A DNA stretch of 64,000 nucleotides, from assembly GCF_014529705.1 (NCBI RefSeq), contig NZ_JAANIH010000006.1, positions 140,789 through 204,788 of the forward strand, in the 5' to 3' direction. This stretch comes from Bradyrhizobium campsiandrae (GTDB lineage Bacteria > Pseudomonadota > Alphaproteobacteria > Rhizobiales > Xanthobacteraceae). Positions 18,517 to 27,385 of this stretch are shown here, in pieces; positions within the stretch are counted from its first letter, which is position 1, and each line of letters begins with the position of its first letter. The position numbers and the translations under genes are program-made. Below the pieces are notes generated by a model. The model worked only from the letters and a program-made list of their open reading frames with translations, ran no database searches and had not been told where the DNA came from.

Positions 18517-18963
18517 TCAGGACGCAGGAGGCCTGGCGGGCCCGAACGGAGGCCGTGGCCGCGATCTGCTGTCGAGGACCTTGGGCAATGTGTCGGCATT
18601 GAGCTTCACGACCGCGCATTTGGCGTCGCCTGCAACGGCGTCTTCCTGGCTGTAGATCAGCGTCGCCTCGAACTTGATATCAGGCACCTCCCTCGCCGCC
18701 CCCGAGCAGGTCGCCATCGCGCCGGCGCAGAGGCCGGACAGATCGACCTCGACCTCGTCAGGACCGAACACGCTCGGATTGCCCTCGGTATGCCGCTTCA
18801 CGGTGAGGATGGCGGTGAAGCGCTGCTGATCGACCCGATAGGAGCCGCCATAGGTGAAGAAGCTGTCGCGGCCGGAGATCCGTCCATCGGACAACTCGAC
18901 AAGCCCCGTGCCTTGACCACGTGGGGTCCTGAACCAGGCAGCGTATTTGCCGTCTCTGAGCAT
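18517..18963 (-). CDS. GrlR-like regulatory-domain protein
   Basis: A 148-residue soluble protein. MLRDGKYAAWFRTPRGQGTG and VELSDGRISGRDSFFTYGGS, then YRVDQQRFTAILTVKRH, follow the pattern of the GrlR family (short antiparallel barrel, 'dG.y...f....g.G.v.l.dG...G.D....Y.Gsy'). GrlR was first known as a type III secretion repressor in enteropathogens, but the fold is widespread in rhizobia without such a context. No secretion genes are visible here. The C-terminal half has Cys pairs and a Pro/Arg-rich tail. The ATG at 18963 is used; the frame extends to a TTG two codons upstream. Confidence 0.65.
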   Translation of the reverse strand: MLRDGKYAAWFRTPRGQGTGLVELSDGRISGRDSFFTYGGSYRVDQQRFTAILTVKRHTEGNPSVFGPDEVEVDLSGLCAGAMATCSGAAREVPDIKFEATLIYSQEDAVAGDAKCAVVKLNADTLPKVLDSRSRPRPPFGPARPPAS

Positions 18964-19114
18964 GAACAATATCCGTCGTGAAATTCAAACGTATTTGCGA
19001 CCAACTGTGGGGCGCGACAATGGCCGACGTGGCGCGCATTGCGCCACGGTTAACGTCCTGCAAAATCAATCCGTCAAATTGCCGGCGCCGCATGCGCGCG
19101 CCGCGGTGGCGAGC

Positions 19115-20836
19115 CTAAAACAGCTCGATGCCGTCATCCGCCGGCGCGACTTCCTCGACCGGGCGCGCGGCCGCTGTCGACGAATCCCCGAGGGTTCCGA
19201 GGAATTCGCGGTGGACGTAGCGCTGCCGCTCCGTCCGGTAGTGCGCGAAGGGATCGTCGAGCAGCTCCTCGTCCTGGGGCTGCGTCCGATGCGTACCTGC
19301 GCTTGCGGTCTCGTGGAGTGCCGCGACGGCGGGCTGCGCCGCGGAGCTCTCGCCGAGCGAGCTCATCAAACCCTGCGCCGAGTTCATCAACCCCTCGAAC
19401 TCCGCTCCTTCGTCCACGAGCCGGCTCATCAGCTTGCCGAGCCGTTCGTTCCCGGTCTCGACCTCGCGCAGCGCCCGAAGGATCTGCGGCTCGAGATTGG
19501 CAAGCTGGGTCGGATCACCCTGAACCCGAAGGTCCTTCAATTGGCTGGCGGAGCGCTCAATGCCATCGAGGACGGGCCGCAAGCGCCCGGCGCCCGCCGA
19601 GACCTGGTCGGCGGTCGCCTTGAGCTCGTTGGCGATGACGACGAAAGCGCTGCCACGGCTGCCGAGATGGCTCGCCTTGAGACCCGCATTCATGCCGATC
19701 AACGTGATATCGACCGTGGCTTCGGCCAAGCCCGCTATCGCTTGGCGAAATTTCGCCAGCGTCTCCTCGACGACCGCCAGCGCCTCGTCGACCGAGCGGC
19801 CAGCGCTCTCGCAAGTTGCGATCAGGGTCGAGGCCTGAGCCAGCCGCTGCTTGATACGGGTCAGGAACGACGACGAGGAACCATTCTCGCCGCCGAACAG
19901 CGAGCTGCCGTGAGCGACGACTCTTCCCGCGTCATTCAGGATCGCCGCCAGTGCCCGGATGATCTGACCGATGTCGCCGCTAAACTCGCGCTGGGCGTCC
20001 CTGAGCTGGGCCGCCTCAAGCTTGCGGATTGCGTGCGCGCCGTCTTCGCTTGCGACCGCCCCCGGGACGAGGCTCGGCTCCGAGCTGGATGAGAGGCGCA
20101 GGCCATGGCAGACATGTTCCAGGCGTTGCCGCGTGCTGTCGCCGGCCTGCAAGGAAATGATCGCGCTGCCGACGGCCTCGGCGATCTTCCGCGTGCTGCC
20201 GCTCGCGAGGTCGGCGAGATGGCTGCTCTTGCTGCGCTGGTCACGCAGGCCGTAATAGGCCGCGCCAAGCTCGGCGCTCTCGGCGATCAGTTGATCGCCA
20301 TAGCGGCTCTCGAACTCCTTCTGCCGACCCGAGGCGGTGGCAACCGCTTCCGATAGATGCTGCTGGTCCCGCGCGCAGCCCTCGATCGAGCCCTGCACGG
20401 CCTTGCCCAGATCGTAAGCTTCCTGCGTGAAGGCGAGAAAGCCCTCGCGATCGCCCTCGAGCGACGCCGCCTCGATCCGCGCGCTACGCGCGATGATGGT
20501 GATCATCTGGACATGCTTGAACAGCGGCTTCAGCAGCGCAGATGCCTCGGTCGTGCTCTTTCCGATCATCGCGAGCAGCGCGCTCTCGGAAGGCAGCGCC
20601 GGCGCCAGCTCTCTGAGCCGCGCCGCGATCTCCTGCAGGGCGGTTGCGGCTCCTTCGCTCTCCTCGCCGGAGAGTGCGCCGGACAGGGAGGCGAGGCCCA
20701 GATTGAGCTCCTTGCACATGATGTGGCCACGACCGAGCTCGTGGCCGACGCGCGCAAACACGTCCTCGATGCGCGACGAGACGTCCTCGACCGCAGCGAT
20801 GGTCTCAGTCAATTTGCCGGTCGAAATGGCGGTCAT
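19115..20836 (-). CDS. Soluble MCP-like protein with two receptor-tip-like segments
   Basis: A 573-residue cytosolic, almost wholly helical protein with no membrane segment. Near residue 115 it has IIARSARIEAASLEGDREGF and near 410 LIGMNAGLKASHLGSRGSAF followed by VVIANELKATADQVSAG. Both resemble the conserved hairpin tip of chemoreceptors (LNAAIEAARAGE.GRGFAVVA), but degenerate and duplicated in one chain. It starts five bases after the cheB stop, at the end of the che operon, so it is likely to work with CheA/CheW arrays or with CheB. The ATG at 20836 is chosen; the open frame upstream overlaps cheB and is not coding. The C-terminus is Asp/Glu-rich. Confidence 0.7.
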   Translation of the reverse strand: MTAISTGKLTETIAAVEDVSSRIEDVFARVGHELGRGHIMCKELNLGLASLSGALSGEESEGAATALQEIAARLRELAPALPSESALLAMIGKSTTEASALLKPLFKHVQMITIIARSARIEAASLEGDREGFLAFTQEAYDLGKAVQGSIEGCARDQQHLSEAVATASGRQKEFESRYGDQLIAESAELGAAYYGLRDQRSKSSHLADLASGSTRKIAEAVGSAIISLQAGDSTRQRLEHVCHGLRLSSSSEPSLVPGAVASEDGAHAIRKLEAAQLRDAQREFSGDIGQIIRALAAILNDAGRVVAHGSSLFGGENGSSSSFLTRIKQRLAQASTLIATCESAGRSVDEALAVVEETLAKFRQAIAGLAEATVDITLIGMNAGLKASHLGSRGSAFVVIANELKATADQVSAGAGRLRPVLDGIERSASQLKDLRVQGDPTQLANLEPQILRALREVETGNERLGKLMSRLVDEGAEFEGLMNSAQGLMSSLGESSAAQPAVAALHETASAGTHRTQPQDEELLDDPFAHYRTERQRYVHREFLGTLGDSSTAAARPVEEVAPADDGIELF

Positions 20837-20841
20837 CGCGC

Positions 20842-21930
20842 TCAGCCCGTCACCACGTGCCCGGCCTGGTACCAGTGCATGATCTCGCGCGAAATGTGGT
20901 GCAGCGGAACCACCTTCTCGACCCCGCCATGGGCGATGGCTTCCTTGGGCATGCCGAACACCACACAGCTCTCTTCGTCCTGCGCGCGGGTCGCGGCGCC
21001 GAGCTTGCGCATCTCCAGCATGCCGCGTGCGCCATCGTCGCCCATGCCGGTCATGATGACCCCGAGCGCATTGGCGCCGGCATGCTGGGCCGCGGAGCGA
21101 AACAGCACATCGGCGGAGGGACGATGCCGCGACACCGGCGGGCCGTCCTTGATCGCGACCTGGTAGCGGAGGCCGATGCGCTGGACCAGCATGTGGTGGG
21201 CGCCCGGCGCGATATACGCGCAGCCCGGCAATACCGGCTCGCGATCCTCCGCTTCCTTGACGCGGATCTGGCAAACGCTGTCGAGACGCCTGGCGAAGGC
21301 AGCCGTGAAGCCAGCCGGCATATGTTGCACGATCAGGATGGGAGGACAGTTCGCCGGCAGCATTTCGAGAACGTCGTTGAGCGCCTCCGTGCCCCCGGTC
21401 GATGCCCCGATGCACACGATGCGCTCGGTCGTCGGTCGAACCTTGCCTTGCACCGGCGGCGGGATGATAGCGTCCGCCGTCAGCTTCTTCTCGATCGCCC
21501 GTCGCTCCGCGCGCGGCCGCACGCGCGCGCGCGCTGCCGATTTCACGGCTTCGCGCAGCCGCGTCGAGCACTCGAGCAAGGCCTGTCTCGTGTCGATCTT
21601 CGGCTTCGGCACGATGTCGACGGCGCCGGCCTCGAATGCCTCGAACATCACGTTCGAGCCCTCCTCGGTAAGCGAAGAACAAATGATCACGGGGATCGGA
21701 CGCTGCGCCATGATCTTGCGCAGGAACGTCATGCCGTCCATCCTCGGCATCTCGAGATCGAGAATCATGACGTCTGTGATTTCGTCCTGCAGACGCCGCG
21801 CCGCTACGAACGGATCGGACGCCGTCGCCATCACCTCGATGTCGGGATCGTCATTGAGGATCGTCTGAAGGATTTGGCGCACCGACGCCGAATCGTCCAC
21901 GATCAGTACGCGAACTTTCTCCCTCGGCAT
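20842..21930 (-). CDS. cheB: Chemotaxis protein-glutamate methylesterase
   Basis: A 362-residue CheB. The receiver domain has [13 protein letters not shown] and the phospho-acceptor Asp58 in [12 protein letters not shown]. The C-terminal esterase has the catalytic Ser in [12 protein letters not shown] (about 175), the His in [16 protein letters not shown] (about 202) and the Asp in [13 protein letters not shown] (about 298). It removes methyl groups from receptor glutamates, and deamidates glutamines, when phosphorylated by CheA. It follows cheR by 18 bases and precedes the MCP-like gene by five. Confidence 0.97.
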   Translation of the reverse strand: MPREKVRVLIVDDSASVRQILQTILNDDPDIEVMATASDPFVAARRLQDEITDVMILDLEMPRMDGMTFLRKIMAQRPIPVIICSSLTEEGSNVMFEAFEAGAVDIVPKPKIDTRQALLECSTRLREAVKSAARARVRPRAERRAIEKKLTADAIIPPPVQGKVRPTTERIVCIGASTGGTEALNDVLEMLPANCPPILIVQHMPAGFTAAFARRLDSVCQIRVKEAEDREPVLPGCAYIAPGAHHMLVQRIGLRYQVAIKDGPPVSRHRPSADVLFRSAAQHAGANALGVIMTGMGDDGARGMLEMRKLGAATRAQDEESCVVFGMPKEAIAHGGVEKVVPLHHISREIMHWYQAGHVVTG

Positions 21931-21948
21931 GATGACATGTGCTCCCGG

Positions 21949-22803
21949 TCAGACCTGGAAAATGGTCGGCTGAACCTGCTTCAAGCCTGGAACGGCACTG
22001 TGTATCATCGATTCGGAATGTCCGACCAGCAGATATCCTCCCGGCCGAAGGTGGCTGCAGAGCTGTTCGACGACCTTTCGCTGCGTCGGCTTGTCGAAAT
22101 AGATCAGCACGTTGCGGCAGAAGATCATGTCGACATCCCGGTCGACGGGATAGGACGGATCCATCAGGTTCATCCGCATGAAATGCGTCATGCGCCGCAA
22201 TTCCGGAACCACCCGCACCTCGCCGCGCGATTTGTCGCGCGAGGAGAGAAAATACCGCTTCACGAACGGCTCCGGCACGGGCGCCAGCACGTCGCGGGTG
22301 TAGATCGCGGTCTTGGCGAGCCGCAGAACCGCGGTCGAGATGTCGGTTCCGACGATGCGATACTGGAACCGCGATCCGCTCCGCGCCATGTCGTCCAGCA
22401 CCATGGCGATGGAGTAGGCCTCCATGCCGGTGGAGCTCGCCGAGCTACAGACGTTCAGATTCGCGTTTCTGCGGCCGTGCGACTTGAGCAGCGACGGGAT
22501 GGCGATCTCCCGCATGAAGTCGAAGTGCTGCGGCTCGCGGAAGAAATCGGTCTTGTTGGTCGTCACCACATCGATCAGATGGGTGAGCTCGGTCTCGAAA
22601 TGATCGGCCTCGAACAAATTGTCGACATAGTCGTTCAGGTCGGAGAAATTCAGCGCGCGCACCCGCTTGTGCAGGCGCCCCTCCAGCATCAGCCGCTTGC
22701 CCTGCGGCAGCTTGATGCCGACCTGGCCCTCGATCAATTCGGCAATGGTCCGGAAATGCCGGTCCGACAGGTGCACGTCCGTAGCCTGCACGGCGGGGAT
22801 CAT
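21949..22803 (-). CDS. cheR: Chemotaxis protein methyltransferase
   Basis: A 284-residue CheR. An N-terminal helical domain (LIEGQVGIKLPQGKRLMLEG) precedes the SAM-binding domain with VTTNKTDFFREPQHFDF, SSASSTGMEAYSIAMVL and FCRNVLIYFDKPTQRKVVEQ. It methylates receptor glutamates using S-adenosylmethionine. It lies about 140 bases after the upstream MCP with a strong hairpin in the gap, and is followed by cheB. Confidence 0.97.
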   Translation of the reverse strand: MIPAVQATDVHLSDRHFRTIAELIEGQVGIKLPQGKRLMLEGRLHKRVRALNFSDLNDYVDNLFEADHFETELTHLIDVVTTNKTDFFREPQHFDFMREIAIPSLLKSHGRRNANLNVCSSASSTGMEAYSIAMVLDDMARSGSRFQYRIVGTDISTAVLRLAKTAIYTRDVLAPVPEPFVKRYFLSSRDKSRGEVRVVPELRRMTHFMRMNLMDPSYPVDRDVDMIFCRNVLIYFDKPTQRKVVEQLCSHLRPGGYLLVGHSESMIHSAVPGLKQVQPTIFQV

Positions 22804-22897
22804 GGCCGCCAGCCTCGGCCCCGAAGGCGAGCACGCAATGAATGTCGGGCCAGACGGGCCATATTGAATCCTACGCGTTTACGCGACAACAGAAGAT

Positions 22898-22933
22898 GGA
22901 TAGGTCCACCCCGGAAGCGAGGTGGACCTATCC
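22898..22933 (-). terminator. 13-bp perfect hairpin between MCP and cheR
   Basis: GGATAGGTCCACC (22898-22910) and GGTGGACCTATCC (22921-22933) form a perfect 13-bp stem with a 10-base loop, 11 bases beyond the MCP stop on the leftward strand. No long T run follows, so it may be a partial terminator or an mRNA-end stabiliser that sets cheR/cheB levels. Confidence 0.65.
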
Positions 22934-22943
22934 TTCGAAAATC

Positions 22944-24749
22944 TCAGCGCTGAAAATCGGCGTCCCGATCATCCTCGCCGTCGTTCAAGTCAAAAGCAAA
23001 GCCGCCGCCGCCCGCCACCTTCATCGCGCGCGCCGGCTTTGACTGCGGTTTCTTGGCGGGACGTTCAGTCGCCGCCATGGTTGCAGCCTTGGCACGGAGC
23101 TGATTGACGGCGCGGTCGATCGGCGCCGCAGCAGGATTCCTTCCGCCATGCTCGATACGGAAATAGGCGATCGTCGACTGAAGCTGCTCGGCCTGCGAGG
23201 CAAGCTCCTCCGACGTGGAGGATACCTGCTCGGAGGCGCTGGCGTTCTGCTGTCCGACCTTGTCGAGCTGCTGGATGGCCTGGTTGATCTGGGCCGAACC
23301 GACGTCCTGCTCACGGCAGGCCGCGGTGATCTCCTCGACCAGCTCGGCGGTCTTCTTGATGTCGGGAACGAGTTTGGCGAGCATGGAGCCGGCCTCCTGC
23401 GCGACCTTGACGGTGTCGGCCGAAAGCGTGCCGATCTCGGCTGCGGCGGCCTGGCTGCGCTCGGCAAGCTTGCGTACTTCGGAGGCAACCACCGCAAAGC
23501 CCTTGCCGTGCTCGCCGGCGCGCGCGGCCTCGACCGCCGCGTTGAGCGCGAGCAGATCGGTCTGGCGGGCAATCTCTTGCACGATGGTGATCTTCTCGGC
23601 GATGGTCTGCATCGCGTTGACGGCACGCCCGACGGCCGCACCGCTCGCCTCCGCATCCTTGGCGGACTGGGCCGCGATCTTCTCGGTCTGGTTGGCGTTG
23701 TCGGCGTTCTGTTTCACGTTGGACGCCATCTCCTCCATCGAGGAGGATGCTTCTTCGGCGGAAGAGGCCTGCTCGGTCGCGCCTTGCGAGAGCTGCTCGG
23801 CGCGCGCCGACAGCTCCTGGCTGCCCGCGGAGACGTTCTGGGCCGCCGTCAGCGCTTCCGCGACGATCTGGCGGAGCTTCTCGATCATGCGCTCGAGTGC
23901 CAGGCCAAGCGTATCCTTGTCCGACAGGGGCTTGGCTTCGATGGTGAGATTGCCTTGGGCGATCTCGTTGGCGACCGCCGCGGTTGCGTTCAGGTTCACC
24001 GTCATCGCCGTCAACGATTTGACGAGGTCGCCGACCTCGTCATTGCTCGAGACCTCGATCTTGTGGCTGAGATCGCCGATTGCGACCGCATCCGCGAGGT
24101 TAACGGCGCGGCTCAGTCCGCGGCTGATGTTCAGCGCGATCCAGGTCGCGGCGCCCACGGCCCCCAGCAATGACCCCAGGACGAGGCTGACCCGCATCAG
24201 CTGGGCGCGAGCACCGTCCTCCCTGGCCTGCTCCGAACGATCCGCCATCAGCTTTCGCAGAAAGACGACGTATGCGTCCAGCGCCGCCGTCGACTCGACG
24301 ACCGCCTTGCGAACCTCCACGGTCGACAGCTCGACCGCCTTTGCCCTGTCGGCTTTTGCCAGGTGCAGCGCCTGATCCTCGACGCTGTTCATGTGCGCGT
24401 AGGCTCCGGAGAATTTGTCGAGAATTTTCTTGCCGTTCTCGGTGGCAACGGCGTGAACCTCGTCCCTAGCCTGCATCATTTTCGCGCGAAGGCTGCCAAT
24501 CTCGGTGTTGAAACGGTCCACCTCGCTGTCTGAGCTCGCCAGCAGCGCGTTCTTTTCAGCGCGCACCTGCTGCAGGATCAACTCCTTCAACTGACTGGCT
24601 TTGTCCAGGCGTCCTGCCGCCGCCGTCAGAACCTCGGTCGTCGCAGCCATATCGGTCAGTTTGACGTAGCCGACTGCACCCGCGATGGCGGACAGCAGAA
24701 TGACGAGGCCGAAGGCACTCGCAAGCTTCGCTTTGACGGTGAATCTCAT
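22944..24749 (-). CDS. Methyl-accepting chemotaxis protein (third MCP of operon)
   Basis: A 601-residue chemoreceptor. Membrane segments lie near 10-28 ([20 protein letters not shown]) and 190-212 ([20 protein letters not shown]), flanking a helical four-helix-bundle-type periplasmic domain. A HAMP ([29 protein letters not shown]) precedes a HAMP-like linker and the signalling domain with tip [20 protein letters not shown] (about 430). The C-terminus ends [20 protein letters not shown] plus R, a tail shared by the other two operon MCPs. The signalling half is nearly identical to theirs, so they arose by duplication. The ligand is unknown. Confidence 0.95.
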   Translation of the reverse strand: MRFTVKAKLASAFGLVILLSAIAGAVGYVKLTDMAATTEVLTAAAGRLDKASQLKELILQQVRAEKNALLASSDSEVDRFNTEIGSLRAKMMQARDEVHAVATENGKKILDKFSGAYAHMNSVEDQALHLAKADRAKAVELSTVEVRKAVVESTAALDAYVVFLRKLMADRSEQAREDGARAQLMRVSLVLGSLLGAVGAATWIALNISRGLSRAVNLADAVAIGDLSHKIEVSSNDEVGDLVKSLTAMTVNLNATAAVANEIAQGNLTIEAKPLSDKDTLGLALERMIEKLRQIVAEALTAAQNVSAGSQELSARAEQLSQGATEQASSAEEASSSMEEMASNVKQNADNANQTEKIAAQSAKDAEASGAAVGRAVNAMQTIAEKITIVQEIARQTDLLALNAAVEAARAGEHGKGFAVVASEVRKLAERSQAAAAEIGTLSADTVKVAQEAGSMLAKLVPDIKKTAELVEEITAACREQDVGSAQINQAIQQLDKVGQQNASASEQVSSTSEELASQAEQLQSTIAYFRIEHGGRNPAAAPIDRAVNQLRAKAATMAATERPAKKPQSKPARAMKVAGGGGFAFDLNDGEDDRDADFQR

Positions 24750-24761
24750 TTGTATGGCTCG

Positions 24762-25304
24762 TTATCTGGGCGTGAAAGGGGTTGCTACGCTTGGCGACGC
24801 TTTACTGCTACGCGGGCAGGCGGCGCAGGAGGCGTCGACCGACGCTTCGCGCCCCTCGGGAAATTCATCACTGGCCATCAGCTTCGCGAGATCGAAGATG
24901 ACGACGAACTTCGCGCCCTTGCGGCCGATGCCGGCGGCATAGGCGGACTGCCATTTTCCACCCACTTCGGGGATCGGCTCGATCGCCTGCTCGTCGATAT
25001 CAGTCACCTCGAACACGCAATCGGCAACGAAGCCGACGCCGACGAGGCGGTCCTTCATCGGCACGTCGAGGATGATGATGCGGGTTGCCTCGGTGGCGGC
25101 AGCGGCCGCCAGACCGAGCTTGGTCCGGAGATCCACGATGGGGTAGCCGGCGCCGCGAACGTCGATCATGCCGAGCAGGAAATTCGGCGCATGCGGCAGG
25201 CGCGAGATCGGCCGCATGTCGAGAATTTCCCGCACGTTGCGGATGCTGATGCCGAACGTCTCGCCGGCGAGCCCGAGCGTCAGATATTGCGAGGTTGCGG
25301 CCAT
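24762..25304 (-). CDS. cheW: CheW coupling protein (second copy)
   Basis: A 180-residue CheW-domain scaffold starting MAATSQYLTLGLAGETFGIS. The beta-rich core shows IRNVREILDMRPISRLPHAP, NFLLGMIDVRGAGYPIVDLR and GFVADCVFEVTDIDEQAIEP. The C-terminal part is Ala/Ser-rich with two Cys, longer than a minimal CheW. It bridges receptors to CheA. It lies 12 bases upstream of the third MCP and 63 bases after the second, with a hairpin between. The frame can be read from a GTG at 25316; the ATG at 25304 is preferred. Confidence 0.92.
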   Translation of the reverse strand: MAATSQYLTLGLAGETFGISIRNVREILDMRPISRLPHAPNFLLGMIDVRGAGYPIVDLRTKLGLAAAAATEATRIIILDVPMKDRLVGVGFVADCVFEVTDIDEQAIEPIPEVGGKWQSAYAAGIGRKGAKFVVIFDLAKLMASDEFPEGREASVDASCAACPRSSKASPSVATPFTPR

Positions 25305-25337
25305 GATATAGTCCACCCGGTCACGAGATTTCGAGAA

Positions 25338-25365
25338 GGCCGCCCGACCGCGAGGTCGGGCCGCC
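25338..25365 (-). terminator. Hairpin between second MCP and cheW
   Basis: GGCCGCCCGACC (25338-25349) and GGTCGGGCCGCC (25354-25365) pair over 12 bp with one mismatch around a GCGA loop, three bases beyond the MCP stop on the leftward strand. No T tract follows, suggesting partial termination or mRNA stabilisation inside the operon. Confidence 0.55.
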
Positions 25366-25367
25366 GG

Positions 25368-27302
25368 CTAACGCTGAAACTCCGCATCGCGATCGTCGTC
25401 GGCATCGTTCATGTCGAAGGCAAAGCCGCCGCCATTGGCCGCCTTGAGCGCACGCGCCGGCTGCCTCACGGCCGCAGGCTTCTTCGCGCCGCGATCGGCC
25501 ACGGCCATGTGTGCGGCCTTGGCACGGAGCTGGCCTACCGCGCGATCGATCGGCCCAGCCGCAGCCTTTTCCCTGTGCGCCGCCTGCTCGATCCGGAAGA
25601 ACGATATCGTCGACTGGAGCTGCTCGGCCTGCGAGGCGAGTTCTTCCGAAGTCGACGACACCTGCTCGGAGGCACTGGCGTTCTGCTGGCCGACCTTGTC
25701 GAGCTGCTGGATCGCCTGGTTGATCTGCGAGGAACCGACATCCTGCTCGCGGCAGGCGGCGGTGATCTCCTGCACGAGCTCGGCGGTCTTCTTGATGTCG
25801 GGCACGAGCTTGGCCAGCATGCCGCCGGCCTCCTGCGCGACCTTGACGGTCTCCGTCGACAACGTACCGATCTCGGCGGCCGCGGCCTGGCTGCGCTCGG
25901 CGAGCTTGCGCACCTCGGAGGCGACAACCGCAAAGCCCTTGCCGTGCTCGCCGGCGCGCGCGGCCTCGACGGCCGCGTTGAGCGCGAGCAGGTCGGTCTG
26001 GCGGGCGATCTCCTGCACGATGGTGATCTTCTCGGCGATGGTCTGCATCGCGTTGACGGCGCGACCCACGGCGGCGCCGCTGGCTTCCGCGTCCCTGGCC
26101 GATTGCGCGGCGATCTGCTCCGTCTGGTTGGCGTTGTCGGCATTCTGCTTCACGTTGGAGGCCATCTCCTCCATCGAGGACGACGCCTCTTCCGCAGAGG
26201 AGGCCTGCTCGGTCGCGCCTTGCGACAGCTGCTCGGCGCTGGCGGAGCGCCCCCGGCTGCCGGACGAAACGTTCTGGGCCGCCGTGATTGCTTCGGTGAC
26301 GATCTGCCTGAGCTTTTCGACCATGGTCTCCAGCGCGATGCCCAGCTTGTCCTTGTCGGAAATGCGCTTGGCTTCGACCATGAGATTGCCCCGCGCGATC
26401 TCGTTGGCGACCTCCGCATTGGTGTTCAGGCTCGCGATCATCCGCTCCAGGGCGATGCCCAACGTGTCCTTGTCGGACAGACGCTTGGCTTCCACGGCTA
26501 GGTTGCCCAGCGCGACCTCGTTGGCGATCGCGGCCGTCGCGTTGAGATTTGCGGTCTCCCCATTCAGCGGCCTGACGAGATCACCGCCCCCGTCGTTGCT
26601 CTTGACGTCGATCGTCTGCCTGCGAGCGCCGATTGCGACCGCATTCGCCAGCCCGACGGCCTTCGGCAACGCGCGGCTGATGCTGAGCGCAATCAGGGTC
26701 GCAGCAGCGTCGCCGAGGAGCAAGGAGGCGATCAGGATGCTCAAGAGCAGCATCTGGGCGTGGCTGCTCTCCACCCGCGACTGTTCAGCCCGCTCGTCCA
26801 TCAGCTTCTTGAGGAAGCCGACATATTCATCGAGGCTCTTCGATGCCTCGGCGACGGCCTTGCGAACCGGTCCGGTCGATTGCTCCAGAGCCTTGGCCTT
26901 GTCGGATCGCGCGAATTTAAGGGACTCGTCCTGGGCGGCATTCACGTCGCGGTAAAGCGGCGAGAACCGGTCGAGCATCTTCTTTCCGGTTTCGGTGGCG
27001 GTCGCGTAGATGTCATCCTTCGTCTTGAGCAGGTCCTCGCGAATCTTGCGTACCTCACCGGCGTAGCGCTCGACGTCGCTGTCTGACTGCGCCAGGATCG
27101 CGTTCTTTTCGGCGCGGATTTGAAGCAGCAGATCCTTCTGCAACTCGTCGGCCTTCGCCGATCGTCCGGCGGCTCCAATCAGCACCTCGGTGGAGTTGGC
27201 CATATCGGCGAGCTTCAGATAGGCGACGCCACCCGCGATCATGGAGAGGAGCAGGACGGCACCAAAAGCAGTCGCCAGCTTTGCTTTGACGGTGAAGCGC
27301 AT
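25368..27302 (-). CDS. Methyl-accepting chemotaxis protein with duplicated HAMP-linker
   Basis: A 644-residue chemoreceptor closely similar to its two neighbours but longer. After the second membrane segment the HAMP is degenerate: [20 protein letters not shown], then [11 protein letters not shown] where the others read NDE(V/I)GDL. The HAMP-like linker is duplicated: [20 protein letters not shown] is followed by [20 protein letters not shown]. The signalling domain has the full tip [20 protein letters not shown]. In the helix before it, [11 protein letters not shown] replaces [11 protein letters not shown]. The C-terminal tail ends [10 protein letters not shown]. Predicted to signal through CheW/CheA; the changes suggest altered or biased output. 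Start ATG at 27302 as in the sister genes. Confidence 0.94.
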   Translation of the reverse strand: MRFTVKAKLATAFGAVLLLSMIAGGVAYLKLADMANSTEVLIGAAGRSAKADELQKDLLLQIRAEKNAILAQSDSDVERYAGEVRKIREDLLKTKDDIYATATETGKKMLDRFSPLYRDVNAAQDESLKFARSDKAKALEQSTGPVRKAVAEASKSLDEYVGFLKKLMDERAEQSRVESSHAQMLLLSILIASLLLGDAAATLIALSISRALPKAVGLANAVAIGARRQTIDVKSNDGGGDLVRPLNGETANLNATAAIANEVALGNLAVEAKRLSDKDTLGIALERMIASLNTNAEVANEIARGNLMVEAKRISDKDKLGIALETMVEKLRQIVTEAITAAQNVSSGSRGRSASAEQLSQGATEQASSAEEASSSMEEMASNVKQNADNANQTEQIAAQSARDAEASGAAVGRAVNAMQTIAEKITIVQEIARQTDLLALNAAVEAARAGEHGKGFAVVASEVRKLAERSQAAAAEIGTLSTETVKVAQEAGGMLAKLVPDIKKTAELVQEITAACREQDVGSSQINQAIQQLDKVGQQNASASEQVSSTSEELASQAEQLQSTISFFRIEQAAHREKAAAGPIDRAVGQLRAKAAHMAVADRGAKKPAAVRQPARALKAANGGGFAFDMNDADDDRDAEFQR

Positions 27303-27385
27303 ATTTCAGAACCTTCGGGCCAGGCCCGGTTTGATGTTGGAATTCGCGAGCGACATCACTTGCTGCGCCCGTCCAGCAACAACAC

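Noticed and set aside
20837..21682. N-terminal extension of the MCP-like gene to 855 codons
   Set aside because: The extra part overlaps cheB in another frame and is Arg-rich without structure; the ATG at 20836 sits just after the cheB stop.
20857..22953. 698-codon rightward frame opposite cheB and cheR
   Set aside because: Antisense mirror of two genes with complete catalytic motifs; no protein-like features.
24750..26501. 583-codon rightward frame opposite cheW and an MCP
   Set aside because: Same kind of antisense shadow; repeated blocks simply mirror the duplicated MCP sequences.
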